Shown: positions 8,534 to 17,394, numbered from the stretch's first letter. The stretch is 64,000 nt of DNA from Cryptosporangium arvum DSM 44712 (GCF_000585375.1 NZ_KK073874.1:4991251-5055250); one strand, 5' to 3'. Translations and numbers: made by a program. Notes: generated by a model not told the origin, from the letters alone.

Positions 8534-8707
8534 TCAGCAGTCGGGCGCCGACGGTTGCAGCCGGTGACGCGCGAACAGCAGCGTGAACACGCCGGCCCGG
8601 TGCCGACGCGGACTCTGCTCGGTGTCGGCGCGGCGGGGACCGGTGCCGAGGCGCTCACGGGTGTAGTCGTACTGGGCCTTCGCGAATTCTTCGGTGATCG
8701 AGAACAT
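8534..8707 (-). CDS. small hypothetical protein (57 aa)
   Basis: A short ORF starting MFSITEEFAKAQYDYTRERL and ending LQPSAPDC. AAGG four bases before the ATG is a plausible, closely spaced ribosome binding site. The charged, helical N-terminus (E/K/R-rich) followed by a basic segment (RRHRAGV) resembles short actinobacterial proteins of unknown function that often begin M-F-x-x-x-E. It lies 59 bases upstream of the LAL gene in the same direction. It could also be non-coding; the support is the clean frame, the start signal and the lack of any other gene here. Confidence 0.5.
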   Translation of the reverse strand: MFSITEEFAKAQYDYTRERLGTGPRRADTEQSPRRHRAGVFTLLFARHRLQPSAPDC

Positions 8708-8779
8708 GCACCTTACGGTGGTCGTCTAAGGGGGGTCCCGGCATCGCCACTTTGCCCTAGAGCGGCGTCGGCGCAGGCC

Positions 8780-9727
8780 TTAGAAGGCCTCGAAGTACTC
8801 CGCACCGATGAACGACGTGATCGCCGCGATCTTCTCGCCCGCGAAGTCAAAAACGTTCACCGACCAGGGACGATACGGGCCTGAGGGGGTGTCGGCGAGG
8901 TAGGAGGCGACGGCCGGTCCCCCGTTGGCCCGGACCGGTCGGTGCCGCCAGGAACCGCAGTGCGCCATCGGCACCGCCGCCGCGAACCCGCGCACCGCCT
9001 CACGCCCGGAGTACCAGTGCGGCAGCGGCGGCATCGACCACGTCACGTCGGCGGTGAGCAGGGCCACGAACGCGTCGGCGTCCCCCCGCTCGAGCGCGCC
9101 GGCGAAGCCCGCGACGGTGTGGCGCAGCCGGGCGTCGTCGGCCGGCTGGGTCGCCGGGAGCGGCGCGCGGGCCCGGGCCCGCTGCAGCGCGCTGTTCACC
9201 GACGCCACCGTGGTGTCCATCGTGGTGGCGATCTCGGCCACCGTGAAGCCGAGCACGTCGAAGAGCAGCAGCGCGGCCCGCTGGTTGCCCGGCAGGTGCT
9301 GGCAGGCGGCGACGAACGCCAGCTGCACGGCCTCGCGCTGCTCGTAGGCGCCGTCCGGGCCGGTGAACGGGGTCAGCCATGGCACGTCGGCCGCCGGGGC
9401 GTCGGTGGCGACCGGGTGGTCGGACGCCGGGCCCAGGTCGACCGGCAGCACCCGGCGGCCGCGGTGGGCCAGCGCGTCCAGGCACACCCGGGTGGCCACC
9501 GTGTAGAGCCAGGTCCGCAGCGAGCTGCGCCGTTCGAACCGGGCCAGCCCCCGCCAGGCGCGCACGAGCGCGTCCTGCAGGGCGTCGTCGGCGTCGTGGA
9601 TCGATCCGAGCATCCGGTAGCAGTGCGCGCGCAGCTCCGGTTGCAGCGGGCCGACCAGGCGGCCGAAGGCCGCATCGTCGCCCGCCAGCGCCCGGCTCAG
9701 GTCGTCGTCGAGAAAAACTTCCGCCAC
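8780..9727 (-). CDS. ECF-type sigma factor with C-terminal SnoaL-like domain
   Basis: A 315-aa sigma-70 family protein. Region 2 is seen in LRAHCYRMLGSIHDADDALQ and SLRTWLYTVATRVCLDALAH. Region 4 is seen in LPGNQRAALLLFDVLGFTVA with the HTH ending VASVNSALQRARAR. The last ~130 residues are a SnoaL/NTF2-like domain (GALERGDADAFVALLTADVT, then MPPLPHWYSGREAV), as in the SigG/ECF41/ECF56-like groups, where this domain modulates sigma activity. Start GTG 9727 gives MAEVFLDDDLSRALAGDD, the usual N-terminus length; no strong ribosome binding site is visible. A longer in-frame extension exists but overlaps the divergent hydrolase gene. Likely regulator of that hydrolase. Confidence 0.85.
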   Translation of the reverse strand: MAEVFLDDDLSRALAGDDAAFGRLVGPLQPELRAHCYRMLGSIHDADDALQDALVRAWRGLARFERRSSLRTWLYTVATRVCLDALAHRGRRVLPVDLGPASDHPVATDAPAADVPWLTPFTGPDGAYEQREAVQLAFVAACQHLPGNQRAALLLFDVLGFTVAEIATTMDTTVASVNSALQRARARAPLPATQPADDARLRHTVAGFAGALERGDADAFVALLTADVTWSMPPLPHWYSGREAVRGFAAAVPMAHCGSWRHRPVRANGGPAVASYLADTPSGPYRPWSVNVFDFAGEKIAAITSFIGAEYFEAF

Positions 9728-9790
9728 GAGCGATGAGTCTGCCCGACGAACCCGGTCTCCCTCTCGAAGCCCCGATCCAGGAGGAACCCC

Positions 9791-10573
9791 ATGCTCGACG
9801 TACCCGGCGCACGACTGCACTACGAGCTGCGCGGACGCGGACCGCTCGTGGTGCTCGCCGGTGCACCGATGGACGCCGACGCGTTCACCGGCGTCGCCGA
9901 CCTGCTCGCGCTCGACCACACCGTGCTCACCACCGACCCCCGAGGCATCAACCGCAGCACGGTCGACGACCCGGACCGCGACTCGACGCCCGAGGACCGC
10001 GCCGACGACCTGGCCCGGTTGATCGCGCACGCCGACGCCGGGCCCGCGGTCGCGTTCGGCTCCAGCGGCGGCGCGGTGAGCGTGCTCGCGCTGGCGCAGC
10101 GCCACCCCGGGTCGGTGCGCGCGGTGATCGCACACGAGCCGCCGCTGATCGACCTGCTCGACGACCGCGCACAGCGGCGTGCGAAGACCGAGGAGATGAT
10201 CGCGACCTACCTGGCCGGCGACCACCGCGGCGCCTGGGTGAAGTTCCTGGCGAACGCGAACATCCACCTGCCCGGCGAGGTGTTCGAGATGATGTTCGGC
10301 GGTCCGCGCGAGGGCCGGGCGGCCGAGGACGAGTACTACGGGTTCGTCCGCATGCTGCGCGGCACGTCGTACTGGCGCCCCGACCTCGAGGTGCTGCGTA
10401 CCGCGACGGTGGAGGTCGGCATCGGTGAGGAGTCCGCCGGGCAGCTCTGCGACCGCACGTCGCGGGCGCTGGCCACTGCGCTGGGCACGACGCCGACGCT
10501 GTTCCCCGGCGACCACACCGGTTTCCTCGACCACCCGAAGGAGTTCGCCGCGCTGATCAGCGCTCGGGGCTGA
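9791..10573 (+). CDS. alpha/beta hydrolase
   Basis: A 260-aa alpha/beta-hydrolase protein. It has LVVLAGAPMDADAF near residue 19 in place of the usual HG oxyanion motif, the nucleophile elbow FGSSGGAVS near residue 91, and a C-terminal catalytic-His candidate in GDHTGFLDHP. A textbook AGGAGG lies seven bases before the ATG. It is divergent from the SnoaL-tailed sigma factor, a common arrangement in actinobacteria. The 3' end overlaps the convergent lyase gene by 17 bases. Substrate unknown. Confidence 0.85.
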   Translation: MLDVPGARLHYELRGRGPLVVLAGAPMDADAFTGVADLLALDHTVLTTDPRGINRSTVDDPDRDSTPEDRADDLARLIAHADAGPAVAFGSSGGAVSVLALAQRHPGSVRAVIAHEPPLIDLLDDRAQRRAKTEEMIATYLAGDHRGAWVKFLANANIHLPGEVFEMMFGGPREGRAAEDEYYGFVRMLRGTSYWRPDLEVLRTATVEVGIGEESAGQLCDRTSRALATALGTTPTLFPGDHTGFLDHPKEFAALISARG

Positions 10574-11459
10574 GCGCACCCGGGAAGTCGCCGGCGCGGC
10601 CGAGCAGCGCGGGAACCTGCGTCCCGAGCTCGTTCTCGATGAGGGCGGCCGCGCCGACGACGCCGGAGAGCGTCAGCCCGGACGCGATCCCGGAGCGGCG
10701 CAACGCGTAGGTGAGGTCCTCGGTGGCGATGTTCCCGGTCGCGTTCGGGGCGAACGGGCAGCCGCCGATGCCGCCGGCGCTCGCGTCCAGCGCCGCCGCG
10801 CCCTGCTCGACCGCGGTCAGCGCGTTCGCGTACCCGGTGTTGCGGGTGTTGTGGAAGTGGAACCGCAGCGGTAACCGGGTGACGTCGCGCGCGGCCTCGA
10901 CCAGCCGCACGACGTCCGCCGGCACGCCGACGCCGATGGTGTCGGCCAGCGCGATCTCGTCCGCGCCGGCGTCCGCGCAGTCACGCACCAGGCCCGCCAC
11001 CGTCGCCGGAGCGACCTCGCCCTCGAACGGGCACCCGAAGCTCGCGCCGATCGTGGCCGTGACCCCGAGCCCGGCGGCGCGGGCCCGGCCGCTGACCGCC
11101 GCGAACGACCGCACCGCCTCGGCGACGCTCATGCCCTGGTTGCGGTGGCTGAACGTCTCGCTGGCCACCAGCACGACGTTGACCTCGTCGACGCCGGCGG
11201 CCAGGGCGCGGTCGAGCCCGCGCTCGTTGAGCACGAGCCCGATGTAGCGGACGCCGGGCGGGCGCGGCACGCCGGCCATCACCGCCTCCGCGTCGGCCAT
11301 CTGGGGCACGCGTTTCGGGTGCACGAAGCTGGTGGCCTCGATCCGCCGGGCGCCGGCGGCGATCAGCGCCTCGATGTAGGCGATCTTCGCGGCCGTCGGC
11401 ACCAGCGCGCTCTCGTTCTGCAGGCCGTCGCGCGGTCCGACCTCAACGATCTCCACCAT
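10557..11459 (-). CDS. mvaB: hydroxymethylglutaryl-CoA lyase family protein
   Basis: A 300-aa TIM-barrel lyase. The N-terminal VEIVEVGPRDGLQNES is the catalytic Arg/Asp loop, FHFHNTRNTGYANA carries the metal-ligand HxH, and GGIGGCPFAPNATGNIATED is the family signature with the active-site Cys. HMG-CoA lyases cleave 3-hydroxy-3-methylglutaryl-CoA to acetyl-CoA and acetoacetate; relatives act on other 3-hydroxyacyl-CoAs. It is divergent from a GntR regulator and the CoA-transferase/Hyu operon. It may therefore cleave a CoA thioester made by that CoA-transferase rather than serve leucine breakdown: no leucine-pathway genes are nearby. Family sure, exact substrate inferred. Confidence 0.88.
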   Translation of the reverse strand: MVEIVEVGPRDGLQNESALVPTAAKIAYIEALIAAGARRIEATSFVHPKRVPQMADAEAVMAGVPRPPGVRYIGLVLNERGLDRALAAGVDEVNVVLVASETFSHRNQGMSVAEAVRSFAAVSGRARAAGLGVTATIGASFGCPFEGEVAPATVAGLVRDCADAGADEIALADTIGVGVPADVVRLVEAARDVTRLPLRFHFHNTRNTGYANALTAVEQGAAALDASAGGIGGCPFAPNATGNIATEDLTYALRRSGIASGLTLSGVVGAAALIENELGTQVPALLGRAGDFPGALSPER

Positions 11460-11485
11460 GCGTCAGTGTTTAGCATCGACGTGGA

Positions 11486-11559
11486 ATGTATGCAATGCGC
11501 GAGAAACAACCGTCCAACCCCTTGAAGAACTGGGAACTCATCCACTACATGTATGCAAT
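11486..11559. promoter_or_regulatory. two identical ATGTATGCAAT operator-like motifs
   Basis: ATGTATGCAAT occurs at 11486-11496 and again at 11549-11559, 63 bases apart, in the region between the divergent lyase and GntR genes. The core TGTATGCA is an imperfect palindrome (6 of 8 positions symmetric). FCD-type GntR regulators bind sites of similar TGTATACA form, so these are probably the binding sites of the regulator encoded at 11581, covering both promoters. Confidence 0.6.
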
Positions 11560-11580
11560 CGGCGAACGAAGGGCCCTCCG

Positions 11581-12228
11581 ATGACGGCAGCGAGCGATCG
11601 CGCGGCCGACGAGCTGCGCACCCGCATCCTGGGCGGGGAGTACGTGCCCGGCGAGCGCCTCGGCGAGGCCGAACTCGCCGCGACGCTCGGCGTGAGCCGC
11701 ACCCCGGTGCGGGAGGCGCTGCGCCGGCTCGCGGCCGACGGGCTCGTCGAGATCACCACCAACAAGGGCGCCCGCGTCGTCGAGCACCCGCACGCCGACC
11801 TGGACGCGATCTTCGCGATCCGCGCCCACGTCGAGGGCATCGCGGCGCGCACCGCCGCCGAACGGGTGTCCGACGCGGACCTCGACCGCCTCGACGAGAT
11901 CGCGACCGAGCTGACCCGCTGCTCGGACGCCGGGCAGCTGGAGGACGTACTGCGGCTCAACGCGCAGTTCCACGGCCTGATCAACGGCCTGTCCGAGAGC
12001 TCGGTGCTGACCAGCACGGTCAACCAGCTCATCCACGCGTCGGTGCTGTTCCGCACCCTGCACGCGTTCGACGAGGACGCCCGCCGCCGTAGCTGTGCCC
12101 ACCACCACGAGATCGTCGCCGCGCTGCGCGCCCGCGACGGCGCCTGGGCCGAAGCCGTCATGCACGCCCACCTGTACTCCGCACGCGCCTCACTGCTCGG
12201 CCCCCGCTCCAAGGAGGACCCCCGATGA
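11581..12228 (+). CDS. GntR-family regulator, FCD domain
   Basis: A 215-aa regulator. The winged HTH is near the N-terminus (GERLGEAELAATLGVSRTPV, then REALRRLAADGLVEI). It is followed by an all-helical FCD ligand domain with metal-site residues in IRAHVEGIAARTAAE, NAQFHGLI and CAHHHEIV. GAAGGG upstream of ATG 11581 supports the start; longer in-frame starts would run through the operator-like motif. It overlaps the CoA-transferase gene by four bases and so heads that operon. Expected role: repressor of both directions of the lyase/Hyu cluster, released by the pathway substrate or an acid intermediate. Confidence 0.9.
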   Translation: MTAASDRAADELRTRILGGEYVPGERLGEAELAATLGVSRTPVREALRRLAADGLVEITTNKGARVVEHPHADLDAIFAIRAHVEGIAARTAAERVSDADLDRLDEIATELTRCSDAGQLEDVLRLNAQFHGLINGLSESSVLTSTVNQLIHASVLFRTLHAFDEDARRRSCAHHHEIVAALRARDGAWAEAVMHAHLYSARASLLGPRSKEDPR

Positions 12229-13424
12229 CCCGCCCGCTGCCGTTGCGTGACGTCCGCGTCGTCGAGCTGGGCCAGTTACTGGCCGGCCCGTTCTGCGGGC
12301 AACTGCTCGGTGACTTCGGCGCCGAGGTGATCAAGGTCGAGGACCCGGCCAAGGGCGACCCGATGCGCCAGTGGGGCCGCGAGAAGCCGCACGGACGGTC
12401 GCTGTGGTGGCCGGTGGTGGCACGCAACAAGAAGTCGGTCACCGCCAACCTGCGCTCCCCCGAGGGCCAGGACCTGCTGCGCCGGCTGGTCGAGCAGTCC
12501 GACGTCCTGCTGGAGAACTTCCGCCCGGGCACCCTCGAACGCTGGGGTCTCGCGCCGGAGAAACTGTGGGAGATCAACCCGAAGCTCGTCGTCACCCGGG
12601 TCACCGGCTACGGCCAGACCGGTCCGTACGCCGCCCGCGCCGGGTTCGGCTCGATCGGCGAGGCGATGGGCGGCATCCGGTACGTCACCGGTTCGCCCGA
12701 CCAGCCGCCCTCGCGCGCCGGTATCTCGCTCGGCGACTCGCTGGCCGCGATGCACGCGACGCTCGGCACGCTCGTGGCCCTGCACGAGCGGGACAACTCC
12801 GGGCGGGGCCAGGTCGTCGACGCGGCGATCTACGAGTCGGTCCTCGGCCTGATGGAGTCGCTGCTCCCGGAGTGGCAGCAGGCCGGCTACCAGCGTGAAC
12901 GCACCGGCCCGGTGCTGCCGAACGTCGCTCCGAGCAACGTCTACCCGACCCGTGACGGCGACAGCGTCCTGATCGCCGCCAACCAGGACTCGGTGTTCGG
13001 ACGGCTGGCCGCGGTCATGGGGCAGCCGGAGCTGCGCGAGAACCCGCGGTACGCCACCCACGGCGCGCGCGGCGAGTACATGGACGAGCTCGACGGGCTG
13101 ATCGCCGCGTGGACCGCCCGGCACGACACCGAGGAACTCCTCGAGGCGCTCCACGACGGCGGCGTCCCGGCCGGGCGCATCTACAAGGCCATGGACATGT
13201 TCGACGATCCGCACTTCGCCGCGCGCGACGCGATCGTCACCGTGCCCGACCCGAACCTCGGCCCGGTCGCGATGCAGAACGTGTTCCCGAAACTGTCGGC
13301 CTCCCCTGGCACAGTGCGTGCCACCGGACCGGAGCTCGGCCAGCACAACCAGGAGATCTACGGAGGCCTTCTCGGCTTGCCGGACGACGAAATCTCACGG
13401 CTCAGCGGAGCCGGCATCATCTGA
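12225..13424 (+). CDS. CaiB/BaiF-family (class III) CoA-transferase
   Basis: A 399-aa class III CoA-transferase. It starts LPLRDVRVVELGQLLAGPFC and has the DFGAEVIKVEDPAKGDPMRQ segment, a LLENFRPGTLERWGL stretch and GYGQTGPYAARAGFG. The catalytic Asp expected in the GxSLGDSLAAMHA region is present (GISLGDSLAA). AAGGAGG precedes the ATG, and the ATG overlaps the GntR stop (ATGA). These enzymes move CoA between carboxylic acids (succinyl-CoA or formyl-CoA type donors). In this operon it would activate a carboxylate, possibly for cleavage by the divergent HMG-CoA-lyase-like protein. Confidence 0.9.
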   Translation: MTRPLPLRDVRVVELGQLLAGPFCGQLLGDFGAEVIKVEDPAKGDPMRQWGREKPHGRSLWWPVVARNKKSVTANLRSPEGQDLLRRLVEQSDVLLENFRPGTLERWGLAPEKLWEINPKLVVTRVTGYGQTGPYAARAGFGSIGEAMGGIRYVTGSPDQPPSRAGISLGDSLAAMHATLGTLVALHERDNSGRGQVVDAAIYESVLGLMESLLPEWQQAGYQRERTGPVLPNVAPSNVYPTRDGDSVLIAANQDSVFGRLAAVMGQPELRENPRYATHGARGEYMDELDGLIAAWTARHDTEELLEALHDGGVPAGRIYKAMDMFDDPHFAARDAIVTVPDPNLGPVAMQNVFPKLSASPGTVRATGPELGQHNQEIYGGLLGLPDDEISRLSGAGII

Positions 13425-13440
13425 TAGGAAGGCGCGTGGC

Positions 13441-15483
13441 ATGCGTTACCGGTTAGGTGTGGACGTCGGGGGCACGTTCACCGACGTCCTGCTCATCGAC
13501 GAAGACAGCGGCGAGTCGTTCCGCGCCAAGACCCCCTCCACCCCCCACGACCAGTCCGTCGGCGTGCTCACCGGCATCGAGAAGGTGTGCGCGGCCGCCG
13601 GCACCACCGTGGACGAGGTCGGCCAGGTGCTGCACGGCACCACGGTCGCCACCAACGCGATCCTCGAAGGCAAGGGCGCGACCGTCGGGCTCGTCACCAC
13701 GGCCGGGTTCCGGCAGGTGCTGCAGATCGCGCGGTCGTTCGTGCCGGGCGGGCTGGCCGGCTGGATCATCTGGCCCAAACCCGAGCCGCTGGCCGCGCTG
13801 GAGAACACCGTCGAGGCGATCGAACGGATCGGCGCCGACGGCACGATCGTCACCCCGCTGGACGAGGACGACCTGCGCGGGAAGCTGCGCACGCTGGGCG
13901 ATCAGGGCATCGAGGCCCTCGCGGTGGCGCTGATCAACTCGTACGTGTGGTCCGGGCACGAGGACCGCATCGCCGCGATCGCCGCCGAGGAACTGCCCGG
14001 CATCCCGGTGTCGATCTCCTCGCAGGTGCTGCCCGAGCTGCGTGAGTACGAGCGCACGATCACCACCGTCGCCAACGCGTACGTGCAGCCGCAGGTCGCG
14101 CGCTACCTGGAGAACATGAGCGGGCGGCTGAGCCGCAAGCTCTACATCCTGCGCTCCGACGGCGGCCTGGCCAGTGCCGGGGCCGCGGCCGACAACCCGG
14201 TGTCGATGCTGCTGTCCGGCCCGGCCGGCGGCGTCTCCGGCGCGGTCTGGGCGGCCAGCCGCGCCGGCTACCCCGATCTGCTCACGTTCGACATGGGCGG
14301 CACCTCGACCGACGTCGCCCTGGTCGAGGGTGGTCTGCCGCGGATCGGGCGCGAGACGCAGGTCGGGGACCTCAAGGTCCGGTCCACTTCGGTCGACGTC
14401 CGCACGGTCGGCGCCGGCGGCGGATCGATCGCCCACGTCCCGGAGCTCACGAAGGCGCTCCGGGTCGGGCCGCAGTCGGCGGGCGCCGACCCGGGCCCGG
14501 CCGCCTACGGCAAGGGCGGAGTCGAACCCACCGTCACCGACGCGAACGTGGTGCTCGGGTACCTGCCGTCCGAACTGGCCGGCGGGGAGATCGCGCTCGA
14601 CCGCGACGCGGCGCGGGCCGCGGTGGCCCGGGTGCAGGACGGCGTGGGGCTGGGGTCGGTCGAGGCGGCCGCCGCGGGAATCATCGACATCGTCAACGAG
14701 AACATGCTCGGTGCGCTGCGGCTGGTCTCGGTGCAGCAGGGCTACGACCCGCGTGACTTCGCGCTCGTCGCGTTCGGCGGCGCCGGGCCGCTGCACGCCA
14801 ACGCGCTCGGCAAGCTCACCGGGGCCTGGCCGGTGATCATCCCGCCGTCGCCGGGGGTGCTGTGTGCCTACGGCGACGCCACCACCGGCCTGCGCGACGA
14901 GGCGGCACGCACCTACATCCGCCGGTTCTCCGAGCTCACCGACGACGAGGTCCGCGGGCTCTACTCCGAGCTGGCCGAGCAGGCGATCGCCACGCTCGAA
15001 GCCGAAGGGGTGCCGCGCTCGGAGCAGACGCTGAGCTACCAGGCCGACCTGCGCTACCACGGGCAGGGCTTCGAGATCACGGTGAGCGTCGACCTGGAGA
15101 ACTTCAGCCTCGAGGCGCTGGGCTCGGCGTTCGACACCGAACACGAGCGGCTGTTCTCGTTCCTGCTGACGCGCAACGAGCACGAGCTGGTCAGCGCCCG
15201 CGCGGCCGCCACCGGGCCGCGCCCGCACGTGAAACCGGTCGAGCTGGCCGAGGGCGGCGCCGACCCGTCCGACGCGCTGCGCACCACGACCTCGATCTAC
15301 GTCGAGGGCGCCACCACCGAGGCCGGCGTCTACGACCGGGCGAAGCTGCGGGCCGGCGACGTCGTCACCGGCCCGGCGATCGTCACCGAGATGGACTCGA
15401 CGACGCTCGTGCTACCCGGCCACGCCGCGACCGTGCACCCCACCGGCAGCCTGCTCATTCGTCCCGTCGCCGAGGAGGCGTGA
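13441..15483 (+). CDS. hyuA: hydantoinase/oxoprolinase family subunit A
   Basis: A 680-aa HyuA-type subunit with an actin-like ATPase fold. It begins MRYRLGVDVGGTFTDVLLID (phosphate-1 loop); VLHGTTVATNAILE and FDMGGTSTDVALV (second phosphate loop) follow, with VRTVGAGGGSIAHV and FGGAGPLHA near the C-terminal half. GGAAGG lies about nine bases upstream of the ATG. Family members with HyuB open cyclic amides (hydantoins, 5-oxoproline) or carboxylate ketones (acetone and acetophenone carboxylases) at the cost of ATP. The stop overlaps the hyuB start by one base, so the two subunits are co-translated. Confidence 0.92.
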   Translation: MRYRLGVDVGGTFTDVLLIDEDSGESFRAKTPSTPHDQSVGVLTGIEKVCAAAGTTVDEVGQVLHGTTVATNAILEGKGATVGLVTTAGFRQVLQIARSFVPGGLAGWIIWPKPEPLAALENTVEAIERIGADGTIVTPLDEDDLRGKLRTLGDQGIEALAVALINSYVWSGHEDRIAAIAAEELPGIPVSISSQVLPELREYERTITTVANAYVQPQVARYLENMSGRLSRKLYILRSDGGLASAGAAADNPVSMLLSGPAGGVSGAVWAASRAGYPDLLTFDMGGTSTDVALVEGGLPRIGRETQVGDLKVRSTSVDVRTVGAGGGSIAHVPELTKALRVGPQSAGADPGPAAYGKGGVEPTVTDANVVLGYLPSELAGGEIALDRDAARAAVARVQDGVGLGSVEAAAAGIIDIVNENMLGALRLVSVQQGYDPRDFALVAFGGAGPLHANALGKLTGAWPVIIPPSPGVLCAYGDATTGLRDEAARTYIRRFSELTDDEVRGLYSELAEQAIATLEAEGVPRSEQTLSYQADLRYHGQGFEITVSVDLENFSLEALGSAFDTEHERLFSFLLTRNEHELVSARAAATGPRPHVKPVELAEGGADPSDALRTTTSIYVEGATTEAGVYDRAKLRAGDVVTGPAIVTEMDSTTLVLPGHAATVHPTGSLLIRPVAEEA

Positions 15484-17360
15484 TGGCCGAGATCCTGGAA
15501 ACGAACACCGAGCCGCTGGCCGCCGTCGACGTCGACCCGGTCACGCTCGACATCATCGAGAACGCGCTGCGCAACGCCCGGTACGAGATGGACGAGGTGC
15601 TGTTCCGCACCGCGCTCTCGCCGGGTATCCGGGAGCAGCACGACGAGTTCCCGCTGATCGGCGACCCGTCCGGCCGGATGGTCGTGGGCCAGTTCGGGCT
15701 CTCGATCCCGTCGCTTCTCGACCGCTACGAGGGCACGATCGGCGAGGGCGACGTGCTGCTCACGTCCGACCCGTACTCCTGCGACGGCGCGATCAGCCAC
15801 GCCAACGACTGGCTCGTCGTGATGCCGATCTACGTCGGCGGGCGGGTCGTCGGCTGGTCGTCGATGTTCGGGCACATGTCCGACGTCGGCGGCAAGACCG
15901 TCAGCTCGATGCCCACGGACGCGCACACGATCTACGAGGAGGGCGTCATCATCCCGCCCTTCAAGCTGTATGCGGGCGGTGTGCTCAACGAGGACGCGCT
16001 GCGGATCATCCTCAACCAGGTGCGTCAGCCCGAGTGGAACCGCGCCGACCTCAACGGCATCGTCGCGGCCTGCCGGACGGCGTCCCGGCGGATCCAGGAG
16101 CTGTGCGAACGCTTCGGCGTCGAGACGTACGTGGCGGCCCTCGACGCCCTCCTCGACCGCAACTACCAGGCGATGAAGACGCTGCTGACGACGATCTTCG
16201 CCGACGGCGAGACGATCAGCTTCTCCGACTACATCTGTGACGACGGCGTGGGCTACGGGCCGTACAAGCTGGTGTTGTCGCTGACCCGCACCGGCGACAA
16301 GGTGCTGCTGGACTTCACCGGCTCGGCGCCGCAGTCGCCGGGGCCGATCAACTACTTCATCAACGACAACCTGGCCCGGATGTTCTTCGGGATCTACATG
16401 ATCACCGTGGCCGACCCGCAGATCCTGTGGAACGACGGGTTCTATCCGCTCGTCGACGTGAAGATCCCCGAAGACTCGTTCTGGAAACCGAAGCACCCGG
16501 CCGCGCTCAACGCACGCAACCACGGCATCGGGCGGATCTTCGACCTGTTCGGCGGGCTGCTCGGGCAGAAGAACCCCGACCTGCTCAACGCGGCCGGCTT
16601 CTCCTCGTCGCCGCACTTCATGTACTCCGGGCACTACGCCGACGGCGAGCGGGCCGGCGAGTGGTTCCAGCTGTACTCGATCGGGTTCGGCGGCATCCCC
16701 GGCCGGCCGATCGGCGACGGGCCCGACGGCCACTCGCTCTGGCCGTCGTTCGTCAACATCCCGTGCGAGTACCTGGAGTCGTACTACCCGTTGCGCATCG
16801 AGCGCTGGGAGACCGTCGCCGACACCGGCGGCGCGGGCCTGCACCGCGGCGGCAACGGCGTCGACGTGGCGTACCGGTTCCTGCAGCCGGGCACGATCGC
16901 GATCCACGACGACCGGTGGCTCACCTACCCGTGGGGCGTGAACGGCGGCGACCCGGGGGCCCGCGGGCGCAAGTGGATCGACCGCGCCGACGGGTCGCGG
17001 GAGATCCTGGCGTCGAAGGTCCACGACGTGGCCGTGAACGTCGGGGACGTGCTGCACTTCGTCACCTGGGGCGGCGGCGGGTGGGGCGACCCGCTGGAAC
17101 GCGCGCCGGAGCTCGTCGAGCTGGAGGTGCGGCGCGGGCTGGTGTCGGCGTCCGGCGCGGAGCGGTACGGCGTCGTGCTCGACCCGGACGGCGGGCTCGA
17201 CGCGTCGGCGACGTCCGAGCTGCGTGAGCGGTTGCGGGCGACGCGGCCGGCACCATCGGTGTTCAACATGGGGCCGCCGCTCGAGGAGATCCTCGAACGC
17301 AGCCTCGAAGAGACCGGGCTCCCGGCGCCGCGCGACCCGGCGACCGCGGTTCGTCCCTGA
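15483..17360 (+). CDS. hyuB: hydantoinase/oxoprolinase family subunit B
   Basis: A 625-aa HyuB-type subunit. It shows DPVTLDIIENALRNARYEMD, the conserved DPYSCDGAISHANDWLVVMP segment, MFGHMSDVGGKT with clustered metal-type His/Asp residues, DFTGSAPQSPGPIN and the C-terminal TWGGGGWGDPLERAPE. All parts are present and the length is normal or slightly long, with a ~60-residue tail. It forms the catalytic complex with HyuA. The HyuAB family does not reveal whether the substrate is a cyclic amide or a ketone; the next gene, an N-carbamoyl-amidase-like hydrolase, favours the hydantoin type. Confidence 0.92.
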   Translation: MAEILETNTEPLAAVDVDPVTLDIIENALRNARYEMDEVLFRTALSPGIREQHDEFPLIGDPSGRMVVGQFGLSIPSLLDRYEGTIGEGDVLLTSDPYSCDGAISHANDWLVVMPIYVGGRVVGWSSMFGHMSDVGGKTVSSMPTDAHTIYEEGVIIPPFKLYAGGVLNEDALRIILNQVRQPEWNRADLNGIVAACRTASRRIQELCERFGVETYVAALDALLDRNYQAMKTLLTTIFADGETISFSDYICDDGVGYGPYKLVLSLTRTGDKVLLDFTGSAPQSPGPINYFINDNLARMFFGIYMITVADPQILWNDGFYPLVDVKIPEDSFWKPKHPAALNARNHGIGRIFDLFGGLLGQKNPDLLNAAGFSSSPHFMYSGHYADGERAGEWFQLYSIGFGGIPGRPIGDGPDGHSLWPSFVNIPCEYLESYYPLRIERWETVADTGGAGLHRGGNGVDVAYRFLQPGTIAIHDDRWLTYPWGVNGGDPGARGRKWIDRADGSREILASKVHDVAVNVGDVLHFVTWGGGGWGDPLERAPELVELEVRRGLVSASGAERYGVVLDPDGGLDASATSELRERLRATRPAPSVFNMGPPLEEILERSLEETGLPAPRDPATAVRP

Positions 17361-17366
17361 CGTGAC

Positions 17367-17394
17367 GTGCGGCCCGGGTGCGCCCGGGCCGCAC
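17367..17394 (+). terminator. perfect 12-bp hairpin inside the hyu operon
   Basis: Arms GTGCGGCCCGGG (17367-17378) and CCCGGGCCGCAC (17383-17394) are exact complements around a TGCG tetraloop. It starts six bases after the hyuB stop and ends just before the GGAGG of the next gene. No U-tract follows, so it may be an attenuating or partial terminator, a 3'-end stabiliser for the hyuAB message, or a structure that limits access to the downstream ribosome binding site. Confidence 0.7.

Noticed and set aside
9728-10579. N-terminal extension of the SnoaL-tailed sigma factor up to 10579
   Set aside because: The extension lies entirely over the divergent alpha/beta hydrolase gene, which has a strong AGGAGG and normal motifs; the sigma domain itself begins at GTG 9727.
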